A program made the position numbers and the translations under genes. Source: Armatimonadota bacterium (GTDB lineage: Bacteria; Armatimonadota; Fimbriimonadia; Fimbriimonadales; Fimbriimonadaceae). Taken from it: a DNA stretch of 64,000 bases. The notes beneath the pieces were generated by a model that had not been told where the DNA came from, searched no databases, and saw only the letters and a program-made list of their open reading frames with translations. The stretch spans positions 62,001 through 126,000 of the forward strand of contig JAFDWX010000006.1 in assembly GCA_018268255.1 (NCBI GenBank), written 5' to 3'. Positions 8,805 through 18,248 of the stretch are shown here, piece by piece; position 1 is the stretch's first letter, and each line of letters opens with the position of its first letter.

Positions 8805-10235
8805 GTGTCTGAAAAACTCTATTTCATTCGAATTGGCGGTACCGCAATGGGTGGAGTCGCTGCTGCTTGCCAAACTCAGGGGGCCTTAGTAAGCGGTTCG
8901 GAAACCGACTTGTACGAACCGATGAAGAGCTACCTGGCCGAAAAGGGGGTCCGGGTTTTGCCCACCTTTGATCCACAGAACCTAGCGGTATCCGAGCCTG
9001 ATCGAATCGTGGTGGGCAATGCGGTGTCGCGTGGAAATGAAGAGTTGGAAGCAGCACTGGATGAGCGGCGGACGATAACGTCCCTTCCTCAACTGATTTC
9101 TGACCGATTGATCGATCGAAATAGAGCCGCGGTGATCACCGGAACACACGGCAAAACGACCACGACTGCCATGGCGGCGTGGCTTCTGGAATGCGGTGGA
9201 CAAGAGCCGGGATTCCTCATCGGAGGCGTACCAGGCAATTTCACTGAATCATGCCGTCCAGTGCCGTCACATCGCCACAACAAAGATGGAATCTTCGTGG
9301 TCGAAGGCGATGAGTACGATTCAGCGTTCTTTGATAAGCGAAGCAAATTTCTTTGGTACCGGCCAACCGTCGCCGTGATAAACAACATCGAATTCGATCA
9401 CGCCGACATTTTTGATTCGGTCGAGGAGATCAAGCGGTCCTTTGCCCTCTTCTTAAGGCTTGTTCCGCGGAGCGGTCTGGTACTGGCCCGTTTCGAAGAT
9501 CATCATGTGCAAGATGTTGTTCGGGGTGCCTTTTCCAGGGTAGAGACCTTTGGACTTGCGGATGAATGTGACTGGCGAGCGGCCGACATCCAGGTCACTG
9601 CGTCAGGCTCAAGCTTCGAGATCGTAAAGCACGGGCTTTCCCTCGGAAGGCTCGGGATGACGATGACGGGCGAGCACAATGTGCTCAACATGCTCGCAGC
9701 AGCGGCGGTGGCTTTGGAATGCGGCGTTCAATTCGCCCAGGTGCAGCAAGGCGCGGCAACTTTTGTCCCTCCCAAGAGACGCATGGAAGTTCTCGGCGAA
9801 TGGCATGGAGCAACCGTGATCGACGATTTTGCCCATCACCCCACGGCCATTCGCGAGACGATTAAGGCGTTGCTCGCGAAGTATCCCGGTCGCCGATTAC
9901 ACATCGCATTTGAACCGCGATCCAACACGACAACCCGAAATCTATTCCAAAAAGAGCTGGAGGAGGCTTTTGTCGGAGCGAGTTCCGTCGCCATCGGAGC
10001 TCTGGACCGCCCATGGAGATATCAGCCCGAGGAGCGGTTGGATACGGATCGGCTGGTCGGAATTTTTGAACGGTCAGGAATTGCCGCGATGGCTCTCACC
10101 ATCGATCAGGGCAAGGAATCGGACTGGGGCAAGTACCTCTCCGAGTTCCTAGCTCACCGTGTCGAACAGGGCGATGTTGTCGCCGTCTTCTCGAACGGGA
10201 ACATGGGCGGGCTTAGAAAGATGCTCGTGGGTTAA
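8805..10235 (+). CDS. mpl: UDP-N-acetylmuramate:L-Ala-gamma-D-Glu-meso-DAP ligase
   Basis: 476 residues, GTG start. This Mur-ligase family enzyme reattaches the tripeptide L-Ala-gamma-D-Glu-meso-DAP, recovered from cell wall turnover, to UDP-MurNAc. The N-terminal domain starts KLYFIRIGGTAMGGVA, the Mpl form of the UDP-binding loop (MurC has GIGGxGM). The ATP loop is GTHGKTTTTAMAAW near residue 113. The catalytic VVEGDEYDSAFFDKRSKF stretch near 165 is diagnostic of Mpl rather than MurC. The C-terminal domain has DDFAHHPTAIRET and FEPRSNTTTRN. Its presence implies a meso-DAP peptidoglycan that is recycled. It fits with the LD-carboxypeptidase at 47278, which acts in the same recycling path. 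Confidence 0.93.
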   Translation: MSEKLYFIRIGGTAMGGVAAACQTQGALVSGSETDLYEPMKSYLAEKGVRVLPTFDPQNLAVSEPDRIVVGNAVSRGNEELEAALDERRTITSLPQLISDRLIDRNRAAVITGTHGKTTTTAMAAWLLECGGQEPGFLIGGVPGNFTESCRPVPSHRHNKDGIFVVEGDEYDSAFFDKRSKFLWYRPTVAVINNIEFDHADIFDSVEEIKRSFALFLRLVPRSGLVLARFEDHHVQDVVRGAFSRVETFGLADECDWRAADIQVTASGSSFEIVKHGLSLGRLGMTMTGEHNVLNMLAAAAVALECGVQFAQVQQGAATFVPPKRRMEVLGEWHGATVIDDFAHHPTAIRETIKALLAKYPGRRLHIAFEPRSNTTTRNLFQKELEEAFVGASSVAIGALDRPWRYQPEERLDTDRLVGIFERSGIAAMALTIDQGKESDWGKYLSEFLAHRVEQGDVVAVFSNGNMGGLRKMLVG

Positions 10236-10238
10236 TCT

Positions 10239-10781
10239 TCACTTTCGTGCAATCCGGTCAATTGACTGGTGCAACTCACGCATTGAAGTTCGATCTCCGC
10301 CGATATTGACAAACTTGGCCACGACCTTTCGGTTCTTGTACACAAACACGATGTTCTTCACCGAGCCGTCCGTGGGGAACTTCACCGCAGGCAAGACCGT
10401 GTCGTCCGTTGGCGTAGCCATCAGGGCAACACCAGGAAGATCTTCCACCGATCCCATCTGCTCCAGAACCTGGCCAGTGGGGTCTATCTGACCCTTGGGA
10501 ACCACAAAGTTCGCGAAAGCTTTGAACTCTGCCTTGCGGTATCGCTGAACGTCTGAATTGAGGACTCGGAGAGCCGGGACCAAGTCCGGGTCCCAACCAC
10601 CACTCACCCAGATTTGCACTGCCGGTCGATCGACGTATTTGCAGACTGGACATGTATCGGTGCCCTTGTCGGGCCCGCTGAAGTGATGTGGCTCAAATGC
10701 TGGGACATTTTCGCCGATCCGAAGTCCTGGTTCAGCGGATACCAAGGTGGCAGATAGAACGACGCTCAGCAAAAGGCTCAT
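10239..10781 (-). CDS. Secreted thioredoxin-fold-like protein with CPVC motif
   Basis: 180 residues. Signal peptide MSLLLSVVLSATLVSAEP, then a domain beginning LRIGENVPAFEPHHFSGPDKGTDTCPVCKY. The CPVC pair (residues ~44-47) sits where a redox pair would be, followed by AVQIWVSGGWDPDLVPALRVL and a closing NIVFVYKNRKVVAKFVNIGG. These resemble the beta3/beta4 elements of an AhpC/TSA or SCO-like thioredoxin fold. A redox or metal-handling role in the periplasm is an inference only. It lies 45 bp after the TPR gene on the same strand and is probably co-transcribed with it. It is convergent with mpl, with 3 bp between the ends. Confidence 0.65.
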   Translation of the reverse strand: MSLLLSVVLSATLVSAEPGLRIGENVPAFEPHHFSGPDKGTDTCPVCKYVDRPAVQIWVSGGWDPDLVPALRVLNSDVQRYRKAEFKAFANFVVPKGQIDPTGQVLEQMGSVEDLPGVALMATPTDDTVLPAVKFPTDGSVKNIVFVYKNRKVVAKFVNIGGDRTSMRELHQSIDRIARK

Positions 10782-10826
10782 GCATCATTCAACGCATGAG
10801 CCTAATTGCAGATTCCCTGATTGTTG

Positions 10827-12119
10827 TCAGACGTCGCACTGCTCGTTGATCAGATAGATCATGAAGCCGGTCAGGGATAGCTGAACCACATTCGCAACGA
10901 GGCCCACCCAGTTGCCCAAACCAAGAGAGATCATGATGCCATAGGCGCACGAGAATAACGAAAGGTACAGCACGTATTTGCAGATGACCTGAACCATTTC
11001 GACCTTAAACAGAAGGCCAATTCCCAGAAGTGCCTGGACCGCACCAAACCACGTGACGACGCTCACGAGCGGGTTGTCCATCTTCAGTTTCCCAGCGATC
11101 AGGAGCGCTAAGATGGGATAGGCTCCTCCCAGCGCCCAAAGCGAGGCAACGATGTAGTAGGCCACGTCCTGCCACGTCGTGGTGTTGATGTGGTCGCCTT
11201 TCCCCTGGAATGTCCCCGTATTCTTGATTCGGATGTTGCAGTGCGGGCAGACCGCTGCCCACTCCATCACGGGGCGCTTGCACCCTGGACACGGAATTTG
11301 GTGAAGGTTTTGGCCACCACCGGGAGCCGCTGGTTGAACCTGAGCAACCCGAGATTGGGCTACGTCGAGTTTCGTGGTCGGGTCCGGAACGTGCACGACA
11401 CCGGTCGGGTGGTGCGGTGCGGATGGCTGAGGGTGAACGACGGCGTGCGTAGGAGGATGAGGCGCATGTCGCGTCGTCGCCTTTTCCTCTTCGATTTCAG
11501 CCAACCGCAACGTCGGAGCAAATTCCGGATCGGAATGCATCCGGTCAATCCAATGGGCAATCGACGGGTGGCTCCGTAATCCGGAGTGAATTTCGGTATA
11601 CAGATTCGCGGCCTTAACCTTGGCACTGCGGCTGATATAAAGCTGAAAGAGCAGGGAGGCAGGTTCCGGATCATTGCGATCGAGCTTTCGCGCACGCTCA
11701 AGCGAGGCTTCTGCAAGCGCAGGGTCGGATTCCATCAGTTCTTTTCCGCGCTGCACCAGCACGTACTTCAACATTTGCTTCGCCGGGATGTGGTTCGGCT
11801 CCAAGTTGATAGCGATGTCCAAGGTGTGAATCGCATCGTTAAAGCGATGGAGCATCGCCTGGGCATAGCCCATTCCATAACGGATTTCAGCGTCGGTCGC
11901 GAGAAATTCTATGGCTTTTTGGCTTGGAACCAGCGAATCCTCATAGCGTTGGAGTGCTAAGAGCGCTGCTGCGTAATCTTTGAGGGCAACACCATCCTCC
12001 GGATTGGCATCAACAATCTCTTTGAATACCTGCGCTGCCTCCTCGAATTTTCCTTCCGCCAGCAGGTGCTTACCATGATCCAGAATTTGGGTTCCGGACG
12101 CAAAACCTTTGATTTCCAT
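10827..12119 (-). CDS. TPR protein with internal zinc ribbon and C-terminal membrane domain
   Basis: 430 residues with three parts. Residues ~10-185 are tetratricopeptide repeats (for example AAQVFKEIVDANPEDGVALKDYAAALLALQRYEDS and IRYGMGYAQAMLHRFNDAIHTLDIAINLEPNH). A His/Pro-rich linker follows (HAPHPPTHAVVHPQPSAPHHP). A four-cysteine ribbon near residue 275, CPGCKRPVMEWAAVCPHC, precedes four hydrophobic helices to the end. There is no signal peptide, so the TPR and ribbon are probably cytoplasmic and tethered to the inner membrane. Function unknown; a scaffold role is an inference from the TPRs. On the minus strand, TACAAT at 12167-12172 is a good -10 box for this gene. Confidence 0.75.
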   Translation of the reverse strand: MEIKGFASGTQILDHGKHLLAEGKFEEAAQVFKEIVDANPEDGVALKDYAAALLALQRYEDSLVPSQKAIEFLATDAEIRYGMGYAQAMLHRFNDAIHTLDIAINLEPNHIPAKQMLKYVLVQRGKELMESDPALAEASLERARKLDRNDPEPASLLFQLYISRSAKVKAANLYTEIHSGLRSHPSIAHWIDRMHSDPEFAPTLRLAEIEEEKATTRHAPHPPTHAVVHPQPSAPHHPTGVVHVPDPTTKLDVAQSRVAQVQPAAPGGGQNLHQIPCPGCKRPVMEWAAVCPHCNIRIKNTGTFQGKGDHINTTTWQDVAYYIVASLWALGGAYPILALLIAGKLKMDNPLVSVVTWFGAVQALLGIGLLFKVEMVQVICKYVLYLSLFSCAYGIMISLGLGNWVGLVANVVQLSLTGFMIYLINEQCDV

Positions 12120-12166
12120 TGTCTACCCTCAACCACCTTTTCGCGCGTGAGTCGTCAGTTCCCTTT

Positions 12167-12172
12167 ATTGTA
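12167..12172 (-). promoter_or_regulatory. -10 box for the TPR gene
   Basis: TACAAT on the minus strand, 48 bp before the start at 12119. It sits inside the partial dyad CCCTT...AAGGG (12161-12178), which could be an operator. Confidence 0.4.
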
Positions 12173-12228
12173 TAAGGGCTTTGAGAAAAATGACGAAATT
12201 CGGCGATGTTTGGGTGCAGTTCACGCAA

Positions 12229-13434
12229 TTAGGCGTGGCTGTTGTCGCGTGATTTTCGGAGGAAGTCAATTCTTGGCTTTCGACTCTTTGGACTATCCAA
12301 GCTGAAACTACGCATGTCACCGAGATGCTTGATGATAAGGTCCTGTGTTCGCGCAATTTCTTCCGTAATCGAATCTGAGAGGGGTTCAAAGCTCATCCAC
12401 ACGATTTCCTGATTTTCAGGGTCGAATTCCCATAGACCCACAATCTGACCGCGATCAACGATCATGTGACTGGTGAGATCCGAAAGACCAGCGACCTCAT
12501 AAAAGTCCTTCTCGCCTTGGACCAAACAGCGCCGATGGATTTCGGCGATGAGATTCGGAATATCGCGTCGCAAGAGAACAAGACTGTCTATGCTTCCCAA
12601 AAGGCAGTATTGTGGCTTTTTTGGAATCCGGACTTCATCCCATATGTTGCGAACTGATGATGGAATGAGGAACGGTGAATCGGGTTCCACCGGCTCCAGC
12701 TCCAAATGCTGTACAGCTTCGCTTGCGGACTTCACGCCCAAGCCGGAAAACCATCTGAAATGCTCCAACGTAGCGGGACCAGCCCACTCAAAGTAAAGCC
12801 GAGCCAACTCAGCCTGAGCCTCTCGCGGTGATCGCCTATCGGTTGCCAAAGGGTTGGAATCCCAAAGTGTGTAGGCATATCGTTCATTATCGAGTCGCCC
12901 GTTTGAAGGGACTCGCCGAATCGCACCGTCGCGCTGCAACTCGCCCAAAACCATCGGCAACGAAGTGGAAAGCCCCTTCTTTTTCCCCTCCTCCCCGAAA
13001 CTGACGACGGCATCGCCCAGGAGAGGCTTCATTTCGGCCGGATTGAGGGTCTTGTCCACAAGGCATTTCACCACCGCTTGCCGGAGTTCTTCGTGCTGGC
13101 GATCGCTCCAACCGAGCTTGGCTGCAATTTTGCGTTCCTGAGTGGAAGCTCCAGCCTGAGCGCAGAGAAGCGCCGTCGCATACTGTTCTCGGGGGACCAG
13201 ATAGGTGCAACCGCGAGCGCTGGGCAGTTCGTGGAAGTCCAAAGATGCAAGTTCAGCGTCGACCTCGGGCGGTTCCATCGATGTTCGAGCAAAGAGGGCC
13301 ACGTACGGTGTCGTTGAGCCCACAGTTCGTTGCCAGCCTGCTCGGAGAAGCGCTTCTCGTCCCGAACAACCCTTCAACGATCCATCCAGGCCCTGTCGCG
13401 CCCACCAAAATGCCCTCAGGCGATCCATATCCAT
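12229..13434 (-). CDS. Winged-helix DNA-binding protein of the HTH_42 (YcaQ/AlkZ-like) family
   Basis: 401 residues from ATG 13434 (MDMDRLRAFWWARQGLDGS); a longer frame runs back through fpg and is not used. The fold of tandem winged helices is suggested by AFWWARQGL, SARGCTYLVPREQYATALLC, LPMVLGELQRDGAIRRVP, and LARLYFEWAGPATLEHFRWFSGL (with KSASEAV). The last is the hallmark 'Y...GP.t..df..W.gl' segment of this family. Known members include DNA glycosylases that unhook interstrand crosslinks or remove alkylated bases. The QxQ/QxD catalytic motif of those enzymes is not obvious to me here, so enzymatic activity is uncertain. The start lies 2 nt after the fpg stop, so the two genes are translationally coupled. 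This supports a joint base-excision role. Confidence 0.75.
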   Translation of the reverse strand: MDMDRLRAFWWARQGLDGSLKGCSGREALLRAGWQRTVGSTTPYVALFARTSMEPPEVDAELASLDFHELPSARGCTYLVPREQYATALLCAQAGASTQERKIAAKLGWSDRQHEELRQAVVKCLVDKTLNPAEMKPLLGDAVVSFGEEGKKKGLSTSLPMVLGELQRDGAIRRVPSNGRLDNERYAYTLWDSNPLATDRRSPREAQAELARLYFEWAGPATLEHFRWFSGLGVKSASEAVQHLELEPVEPDSPFLIPSSVRNIWDEVRIPKKPQYCLLGSIDSLVLLRRDIPNLIAEIHRRCLVQGEKDFYEVAGLSDLTSHMIVDRGQIVGLWEFDPENQEIVWMSFEPLSDSITEEIARTQDLIIKHLGDMRSFSLDSPKSRKPRIDFLRKSRDNSHA

Positions 13435-13436
13435 AA

Positions 13437-14279
13437 TTACTTCTGTTTCGAGGGAGCCCAAGCGGAGGTTCGCCCTCCCACCGTATCTCGGCGGATGACG
13501 ACTCCTTGGTGCTCGGTTTCGCCCCGTTTGCCACCCCATCGAACGTGGAACAGCCAATCGACCGGATACTTGCTGCTATCGGCCCCCGCCTCCGTGGCGA
13601 TCTTGAGAACCGAATACAGTGCCTCGGCCAAACGGTCAAATTCCTTCGGTTTCATGGTGAAGGGGAGTCTCTGGGGAGCGACCCCACTGTGGAACAGCGC
13701 TTCGTCGGCGACCCAATTTCCGACGCCTGCAAACAGCGACTGATTGAGGAGCAGGGCCTTGATCGGTGCCTTTCGATCCTTGAGCAAGGCATAGAGGTCT
13801 TTACCGGAGTACGGTTCTTCCAGGCAGTCTTGGCTCAGCTCCCGGATTCGGCGATCAACTGCGGGCGAGTCGGAAAGCCACAGTCGCGCCAATCTGCGAG
13901 CATCGGTGAGCACCACCGCCCTTTTGTCCTCCGACTCCAGAAACATTTTGAGGAATCGGGGTCGCCCATCGGCGTCATCCAAAGGTGCCTTGCCTTGCTC
14001 CAAGAGCCGGATTGTGGGTGCACCGATTTCCCGAATATGCCCGGTCATGCCCTGGTGTCCGAACAGCCAGGGCTTTCGGTCCAGTTCTAGCCACCAGATT
14101 TTCCCCTTCCTCCCAGTTGCCGTGACCTTGGCTCCCAAAAGGAGATCGCGAAGGAGTTCTGCCGGGCGCTTTTCCAGGAGGATTTCGTCTTCCGGAATTT
14201 CCACTCCTATGATCTTTCTACCCACCAAGACCCGATCTAGGATTTGGCGAAACGTCTCAACTTCGGGCAGTTCGGGCAT
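13437..14279 (-). CDS. mutM: Formamidopyrimidine-DNA glycosylase, zincless-finger type
   Basis: 280 residues. The correct start is the ATG at 14279 giving MPELPEVETF, because the mature enzyme needs Pro2 (Schiff base) and Glu3. The longer MRKLAP form would destroy this. Other catalytic elements are present: TGRKGKIWWLEL with the lysine of the beta-delta lyase site, GHQGMTGHIRE, LLNQSLFAGVGNWVADEALF (H2TH region), and the DNA-contacting Arg in GGRTSAW. The C-terminal finger, however, lacks all four zinc cysteines: the usual C-x2-C...C-x2-C is replaced by KRGETEHQ and APSKQK. This resembles the zincless finger known in plant FPG and NEIL1. It should excise 8-oxoG and FapyG. It is coupled to the winged-helix gene downstream. 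Confidence 0.92.
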   Translation of the reverse strand: MPELPEVETFRQILDRVLVGRKIIGVEIPEDEILLEKRPAELLRDLLLGAKVTATGRKGKIWWLELDRKPWLFGHQGMTGHIREIGAPTIRLLEQGKAPLDDADGRPRFLKMFLESEDKRAVVLTDARRLARLWLSDSPAVDRRIRELSQDCLEEPYSGKDLYALLKDRKAPIKALLLNQSLFAGVGNWVADEALFHSGVAPQRLPFTMKPKEFDRLAEALYSVLKIATEAGADSSKYPVDWLFHVRWGGKRGETEHQGVVIRRDTVGGRTSAWAPSKQK

Positions 14280-14343
14280 GGGTGCGAGTTTACGCACCCA
14301 TGAAAGGGTTTCGCCACCGGAAAGTGGACCCCGAAAAGGTACT

Positions 14344-14437
14344 GGGTGACGGTCACCCGTACAACTGCCGATAACGTTATTAGGACGGTCCGTCAGGGTT
14401 GCGGGACCTTAGGTACAGTGTTAGTACTGGGTAACAC
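14344..14437. promoter_or_regulatory. Cluster of four dyads between fpg and clpC
   Basis: The 359-bp divergent intergenic space holds GGGTGAC-G-GTCACCC (14344-14358), the perfect ATAACGTTAT (14371-14380), GACG-GTC-CGTC (14384-14394) and GTGTTA-N8-TAACAC (14418-14437). They look like operators for one or more dimeric repressors of clpC and/or fpg. None is a CIRCE element or a CtsR heptad repeat. The remaining 200 bp before clpC hold only a weak dyad, GTTCAG/CTGAAG (near 14468-14485), and no gene. Confidence 0.5.
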
Positions 14438-14638
14438 CCGCACGTTGATTTTGGACTGACCAATGGGGTTCAGAACGGACTGAAGTGAACGTCCCGCCGA
14501 ATTGAGCGTAGATTTCAACGTCAGCTAGGCAAAAAGTCTGGTTGAAACGGCTTTGAAAGAGGCGTTGGTGAAAATACGTAGAACACCATAAATGGAACGG
14601 ATGTCTATAAGGTTAGGCCGAAAGGCAGGGAACAGATA

Positions 14639-17149
14639 ATGTGGCAAAGGTTTACTGAGCGAGCAAGGAAAGTCGTCTTCTACGCCCAAGAAGAAGCGCA
14701 GAAGTTTGGCGAAGGCTATGTCTCGACGGAGCATCTATTACTAGGACTCGTCAGGGAATCCGATAGCGTAGCCGCTCGGGTTCTCGAAAAGCTCGGCGTA
14801 AGCTTGAGCCGCATCCGCCAAGAAGTTGAAAAACAGCTTCCTCGCGGTGATGCACGACAGAGTCAAGACATGACTTTGACGCCTCGTGCCAAGCGAGTGA
14901 TCGACTTGGCTTATGATGAGGCTCGCAACCTGAACAACAATTACATTGGCACGGAGCACCTCCTTTTGGGTCTCATCCGAGAAGGGGATGGACTGGCTGG
15001 ACGCGTACTAGCCAAGCTGGGTGTGGAACTGGATCGAGCCAGACGTGAAGTCATGGCTCTCCAAGACAACGAGTCCCAATCCAGATCCAGCGGTGGCCGA
15101 AGCAGTTCGTCCAGTGCAAACGCAAGTGCCAGTGCCAAGACCCAGACGCTTGATGAATTTGGCCGCGACCTTACAGAACTGGCTCGAGAAGGAAAACTCG
15201 ATCCGGTCGTGGGTCGGCAGCAAGAGATCGAACGGGTCATGCAGATCCTGAGTCGGCGCACCAAGAACAACCCGTGTCTTATTGGCGAACCTGGCGTAGG
15301 AAAAACCGCCATCGCTGAGGGCTTGGCCCTTCGCATCGTCCAAGGCGATATTCCCGATCTGCTTAAGGATAAGCGCATCATTGCACTCGATTTGGCTGGC
15401 TTGGTGGCCGGCACCAAGTATCGAGGCGAATTTGAAGAGCGCATGAAGAAGGTCATGGAGGAGGTTCGCCGAAGCGAAGGCCAAGTAATCCTCTTCATCG
15501 ATGAACTTCACACTCTGGTCGGTGCAGGCGCAGCGGAAGGGGCGATCGATGCTAGCAACATCATGAAGCCGGCTCTCGCTCGCGGCGAACTCCAATGCGT
15601 TGGCGCGACCACGCAGGACGAATTCCGAAAGTACATCGAACGAGATGCTGCCCTCGAGCGACGCTTCCAGGCCGTTAAGGTCCGCGAACCGAACGAGGAA
15701 GAAGCAATCGAGATCCTCAAGGGATTGCGGGAGCGCTATGAGGCCCACCATGATGTAGAAATCACGGATGATGCCATTTCAGCCTCCGTTCAACTGAGCA
15801 GCCGCTACATCACCGATCGATCTCTGCCCGATAAGGCAATCGATCTGATCGATGAAGCCGCCAGCCGAGTTCGGTTGCAGCAGAGCCTGCCACCGATCGA
15901 ATTGCGACAGGAAAAAGTTCGCTTAACCAAGATGCGGTCCGAAATTGAGCGCCTTCAGCGCTTGGATTCATCCAGCGACGAACTCCTCAAGCTTCAGGCT
16001 GATCGAGACGACCTCGAAAATGTGGTTGCCGAAAAGGAAGATGCCTGGATGAGTGAGGAAAAGCCGGACCTCAAGGTCACTGACCACGAGATCGCTTTGA
16101 TCGTGCAGAGCTGGACAGGCATCCCCGTTAACATGGTCAAGGAAACCGAGTCGCAGAAGCTTCTCCGCATGGAAGAAGATCTGCACAAGCGGATCATCGG
16201 CCAGAATGACGCCGTTTCCGCGGTCTCGAGAGCGATCCGCAGAAGCCGCAGCGGTCTTCGCGATCCGAAGCGCCCGATGGGCACGTTCATATTCCTGGGG
16301 CCGACTGGCGTTGGTAAGACAGAGCTTGCCAAGGCGTTGGCCGCGTACCTGTTCGACAAGGAAAGCAGCATGATTCGCATCGACATGAGCGAATACATGG
16401 AGCGATTCTCTGTATCGAGACTGGTTGGAGCTCCTCCAGGCTACGTTGGATACGACGAGGGTGGTCAGCTTACTGAGCAAGTTCGCCGAAACCCATACAG
16501 TGTCGTGCTTCTCGATGAAATCGAGAAAGCTCACCCGGACGTCTTCAATATCCTGCTACAGGTCATGGAAGATGGCCACCTCACCGACTCGCAAGGTCGA
16601 ACGGTGGACTTCCGCAATACGCTCGTCATCATGACCTCCAACGTGGGTGTTCGACCCATCGAAATGGACAAGGGTCTTGGTTTCCGAGATGTCCGAATGG
16701 ATCCAAACGATCCGAGAACATACGAGGCGATGAAGAACAAGATGCTGGACGAGATGAAGAAGTCGTTCAGACCCGAGTTCTTAAACCGCGTCGATGAGGT
16801 CATCGTGTTCCAGCACCTGAAGAAGGAGGAGATCTTGGAAATCGCGGATCTGTATCTCAAGCGCATCAACGAACAGGCGGAGGCACGTGGCATCACGTTG
16901 CAGCTGAGCGACAAGGTCAAGGACCTGTTGGTCGAAAAGGGCTACGATCCAAACCTGGGTGCACGCCCTCTGCGACGAGCCGTTCAACGGTTTATCGAAG
17001 ATCCGTTGAGCGAGGAACTGCTCCTGGGTACGTTCCACGAAGGCGACGTCATCTTGGCCGATGTAGAAGAGGGCGAACGAGTCGTCTTCAAGACGATCGA
17101 CCCCAGTGGCGGCGACAAAAAGAAGGAAAAGGCGGGCGCAAAGGGCTAA
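14639..17149 (+). CDS. clpC: ATP-dependent Clp protease ATP-binding subunit ClpC
   Basis: 836 residues. AAA+ unfoldase that feeds substrates to ClpP and takes part in general and stress protein turnover. The N domain has two Clp-N repeats ([20 protein letters not shown] with [12 protein letters not shown], and [30 protein letters not shown]). AAA1 has Walker [14 protein letters not shown] near residue 218 and Walker [17 protein letters not shown] UvrB/UvrC-like coiled middle domain ([21 protein letters not shown], about residue 420) marks ClpC rather than ClpA. AAA2 has [15 protein letters not shown] near 556. It ends in a charged [10 protein letters not shown] tail. The start [13 protein letters not shown] is standard; no strong SD is seen. 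Dyads upstream suggest repressor control. Confidence 0.95.
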   Translation: MWQRFTERARKVVFYAQEEAQKFGEGYVSTEHLLLGLVRESDSVAARVLEKLGVSLSRIRQEVEKQLPRGDARQSQDMTLTPRAKRVIDLAYDEARNLNNNYIGTEHLLLGLIREGDGLAGRVLAKLGVELDRARREVMALQDNESQSRSSGGRSSSSSANASASAKTQTLDEFGRDLTELAREGKLDPVVGRQQEIERVMQILSRRTKNNPCLIGEPGVGKTAIAEGLALRIVQGDIPDLLKDKRIIALDLAGLVAGTKYRGEFEERMKKVMEEVRRSEGQVILFIDELHTLVGAGAAEGAIDASNIMKPALARGELQCVGATTQDEFRKYIERDAALERRFQAVKVREPNEEEAIEILKGLRERYEAHHDVEITDDAISASVQLSSRYITDRSLPDKAIDLIDEAASRVRLQQSLPPIELRQEKVRLTKMRSEIERLQRLDSSSDELLKLQADRDDLENVVAEKEDAWMSEEKPDLKVTDHEIALIVQSWTGIPVNMVKETESQKLLRMEEDLHKRIIGQNDAVSAVSRAIRRSRSGLRDPKRPMGTFIFLGPTGVGKTELAKALAAYLFDKESSMIRIDMSEYMERFSVSRLVGAPPGYVGYDEGGQLTEQVRRNPYSVVLLDEIEKAHPDVFNILLQVMEDGHLTDSQGRTVDFRNTLVIMTSNVGVRPIEMDKGLGFRDVRMDPNDPRTYEAMKNKMLDEMKKSFRPEFLNRVDEVIVFQHLKKEEILEIADLYLKRINEQAEARGITLQLSDKVKDLLVEKGYDPNLGARPLRRAVQRFIEDPLSEELLLGTFHEGDVILADVEEGERVVFKTIDPSGGDKKKEKAGAKG

Positions 17150-17174
17150 CGACTAAATCCTCTACAAAACTGAT

Positions 17175-17212
17175 CGGCCCCAAGTAGAAATACTTGGGGC
17201 CGACTTTCTTAT
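17175..17212 (+). terminator. Terminator after clpC
   Basis: Perfect 12-bp stem CGGCCCCAAGTA (17175-17186), GAAA tetraloop, TACTTGGGGCCG (17191-17202), then ACTTTCTTATT. Confidence 0.85.
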
Positions 17213-17297
17213 TCAAAATCTACATCTTTGACCGTATTTATAACAGGATGTCGAAACCCCAGCATCTAAAACGGGGTCATATTAAGAGTCGGTCTAG

Positions 17298-17303
17298 TAC
17301 AAT
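17298..17303 (+). promoter_or_regulatory. -10 box for the first pilin-like gene
   Basis: TACAAT, 47 bp before the ATG at 17351. The SD AGGAAAC lies just before the start. Confidence 0.45.
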
Positions 17304-17350
17304 TGACCTTTGTTGGTACTAGCCACGACATCGCCCAGGAAACAACCCAG

Positions 17351-18232
17351 ATGAGAAAAGCGTTTACCCTTATTGAGTTGCTGGTGGTTATCGCGATTAT
17401 CGCGATCCTCGCTGCAATCCTCTTCCCCGTGTTTGCCCAAGCCAAGGCGGCTGCCAAAAAGACTCAGGGTCTGGCGCAGTCCAAGCAGATCGGAACAGCT
17501 CTTCAGATGTATCTGAACGACAATGACGATATCCTGCCTCCATACCGATTTACGGCGAACACTCCGATCAACCCGTACTACCTCAAGCTAAAGGCCGCCA
17601 ACGATCCGAAAGCTGCTAGGTACGATACCGACGGCGCGAGCACCAAGAACGCTTACTTCATAAACCAGATGCTCGATCCTTATGTGAAGAACGACCAGAT
17701 CTGGATCAGCCCGGGTAATTCGAAGGGCTGGGTGAACTTCCAGGACAAGGGAACTTGGGATGCCGGCTTCTTCTCGTATGGCGGACAGAACAGCTACGGC
17801 GTCAATAACTATCTTCTGACAGCAATTTCTCCGACATCGACCACCGCTCCCATGAGCGCATCGTCCGTCGCGGAGGTCAGCAACACGCTGTTGATGGTGG
17901 ACGCAACCTATTACAACACGTTGCCGGCGCAGAGAAAGGGAATGGCTTTCTGCAAGATCAATGGCTACGCTCCGACAGGTGCAAGCTATCCTCACTACTG
18001 GAAGCACCTTGGCAACAACGAGCTGAACTTCAACTCGCTTGGCAATGCCGATCCTGACGACGCGAGCAATGTGAGCGTCTTCAAGAATATCGAGAGCCGA
18101 TTCAGCGGCGTTTTGAACGTCGTAAAGGTTGACAGCAGCGCTAAGGCGCTCCAGGCTCGCAAGCTGGTCTACGACCTGCGAAACGATCCGGTCACCTCGA
18201 TCTGGAACCCGCTCAAAACCGCCTGCGAATAA
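17351..18232 (+). CDS. Prepilin-type N-terminal cleavage/methylation protein
   Basis: 293 residues from ATG 17351 ([11 protein letters not shown]), chosen because the prepilin leader must be N-terminal. A type IV pilin or pseudopilin class III signal is followed by the hydrophobic helix [28 protein letters not shown]. The position-5 Glu needed for assembly and methylation is present. After the helix comes the family motif [22 protein letters not shown], and the globular C-terminal part is rich in Asn and aromatic residues ([20 protein letters not shown]). It is of the large (~300 residue) pilin-like class that is expanded in Armatimonadota and Planctomycetes. The C-terminal H-x9-DG motif of that class is decayed here to [10 protein letters not shown]. 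Likely cleaved by a PilD-type peptidase not found in this window. It forms a tandem pair with the gene at 18415. Confidence 0.88.
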   Translation: MRKAFTLIELLVVIAIIAILAAILFPVFAQAKAAAKKTQGLAQSKQIGTALQMYLNDNDDILPPYRFTANTPINPYYLKLKAANDPKAARYDTDGASTKNAYFINQMLDPYVKNDQIWISPGNSKGWVNFQDKGTWDAGFFSYGGQNSYGVNNYLLTAISPTSTTAPMSASSVAEVSNTLLMVDATYYNTLPAQRKGMAFCKINGYAPTGASYPHYWKHLGNNELNFNSLGNADPDDASNVSVFKNIESRFSGVLNVVKVDSSAKALQARKLVYDLRNDPVTSIWNPLKTACE

Positions 18233-18248
18233 GCTCTGCAGGCTAATA

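Noticed and set aside
14344-14358. CIRCE or CtsR operator before clpC
   Set aside because: The dyad GGGTGAC-G-GTCACCC lacks the TTAGCACTC arms of CIRCE and the GGTCAAA heptads of CtsR.
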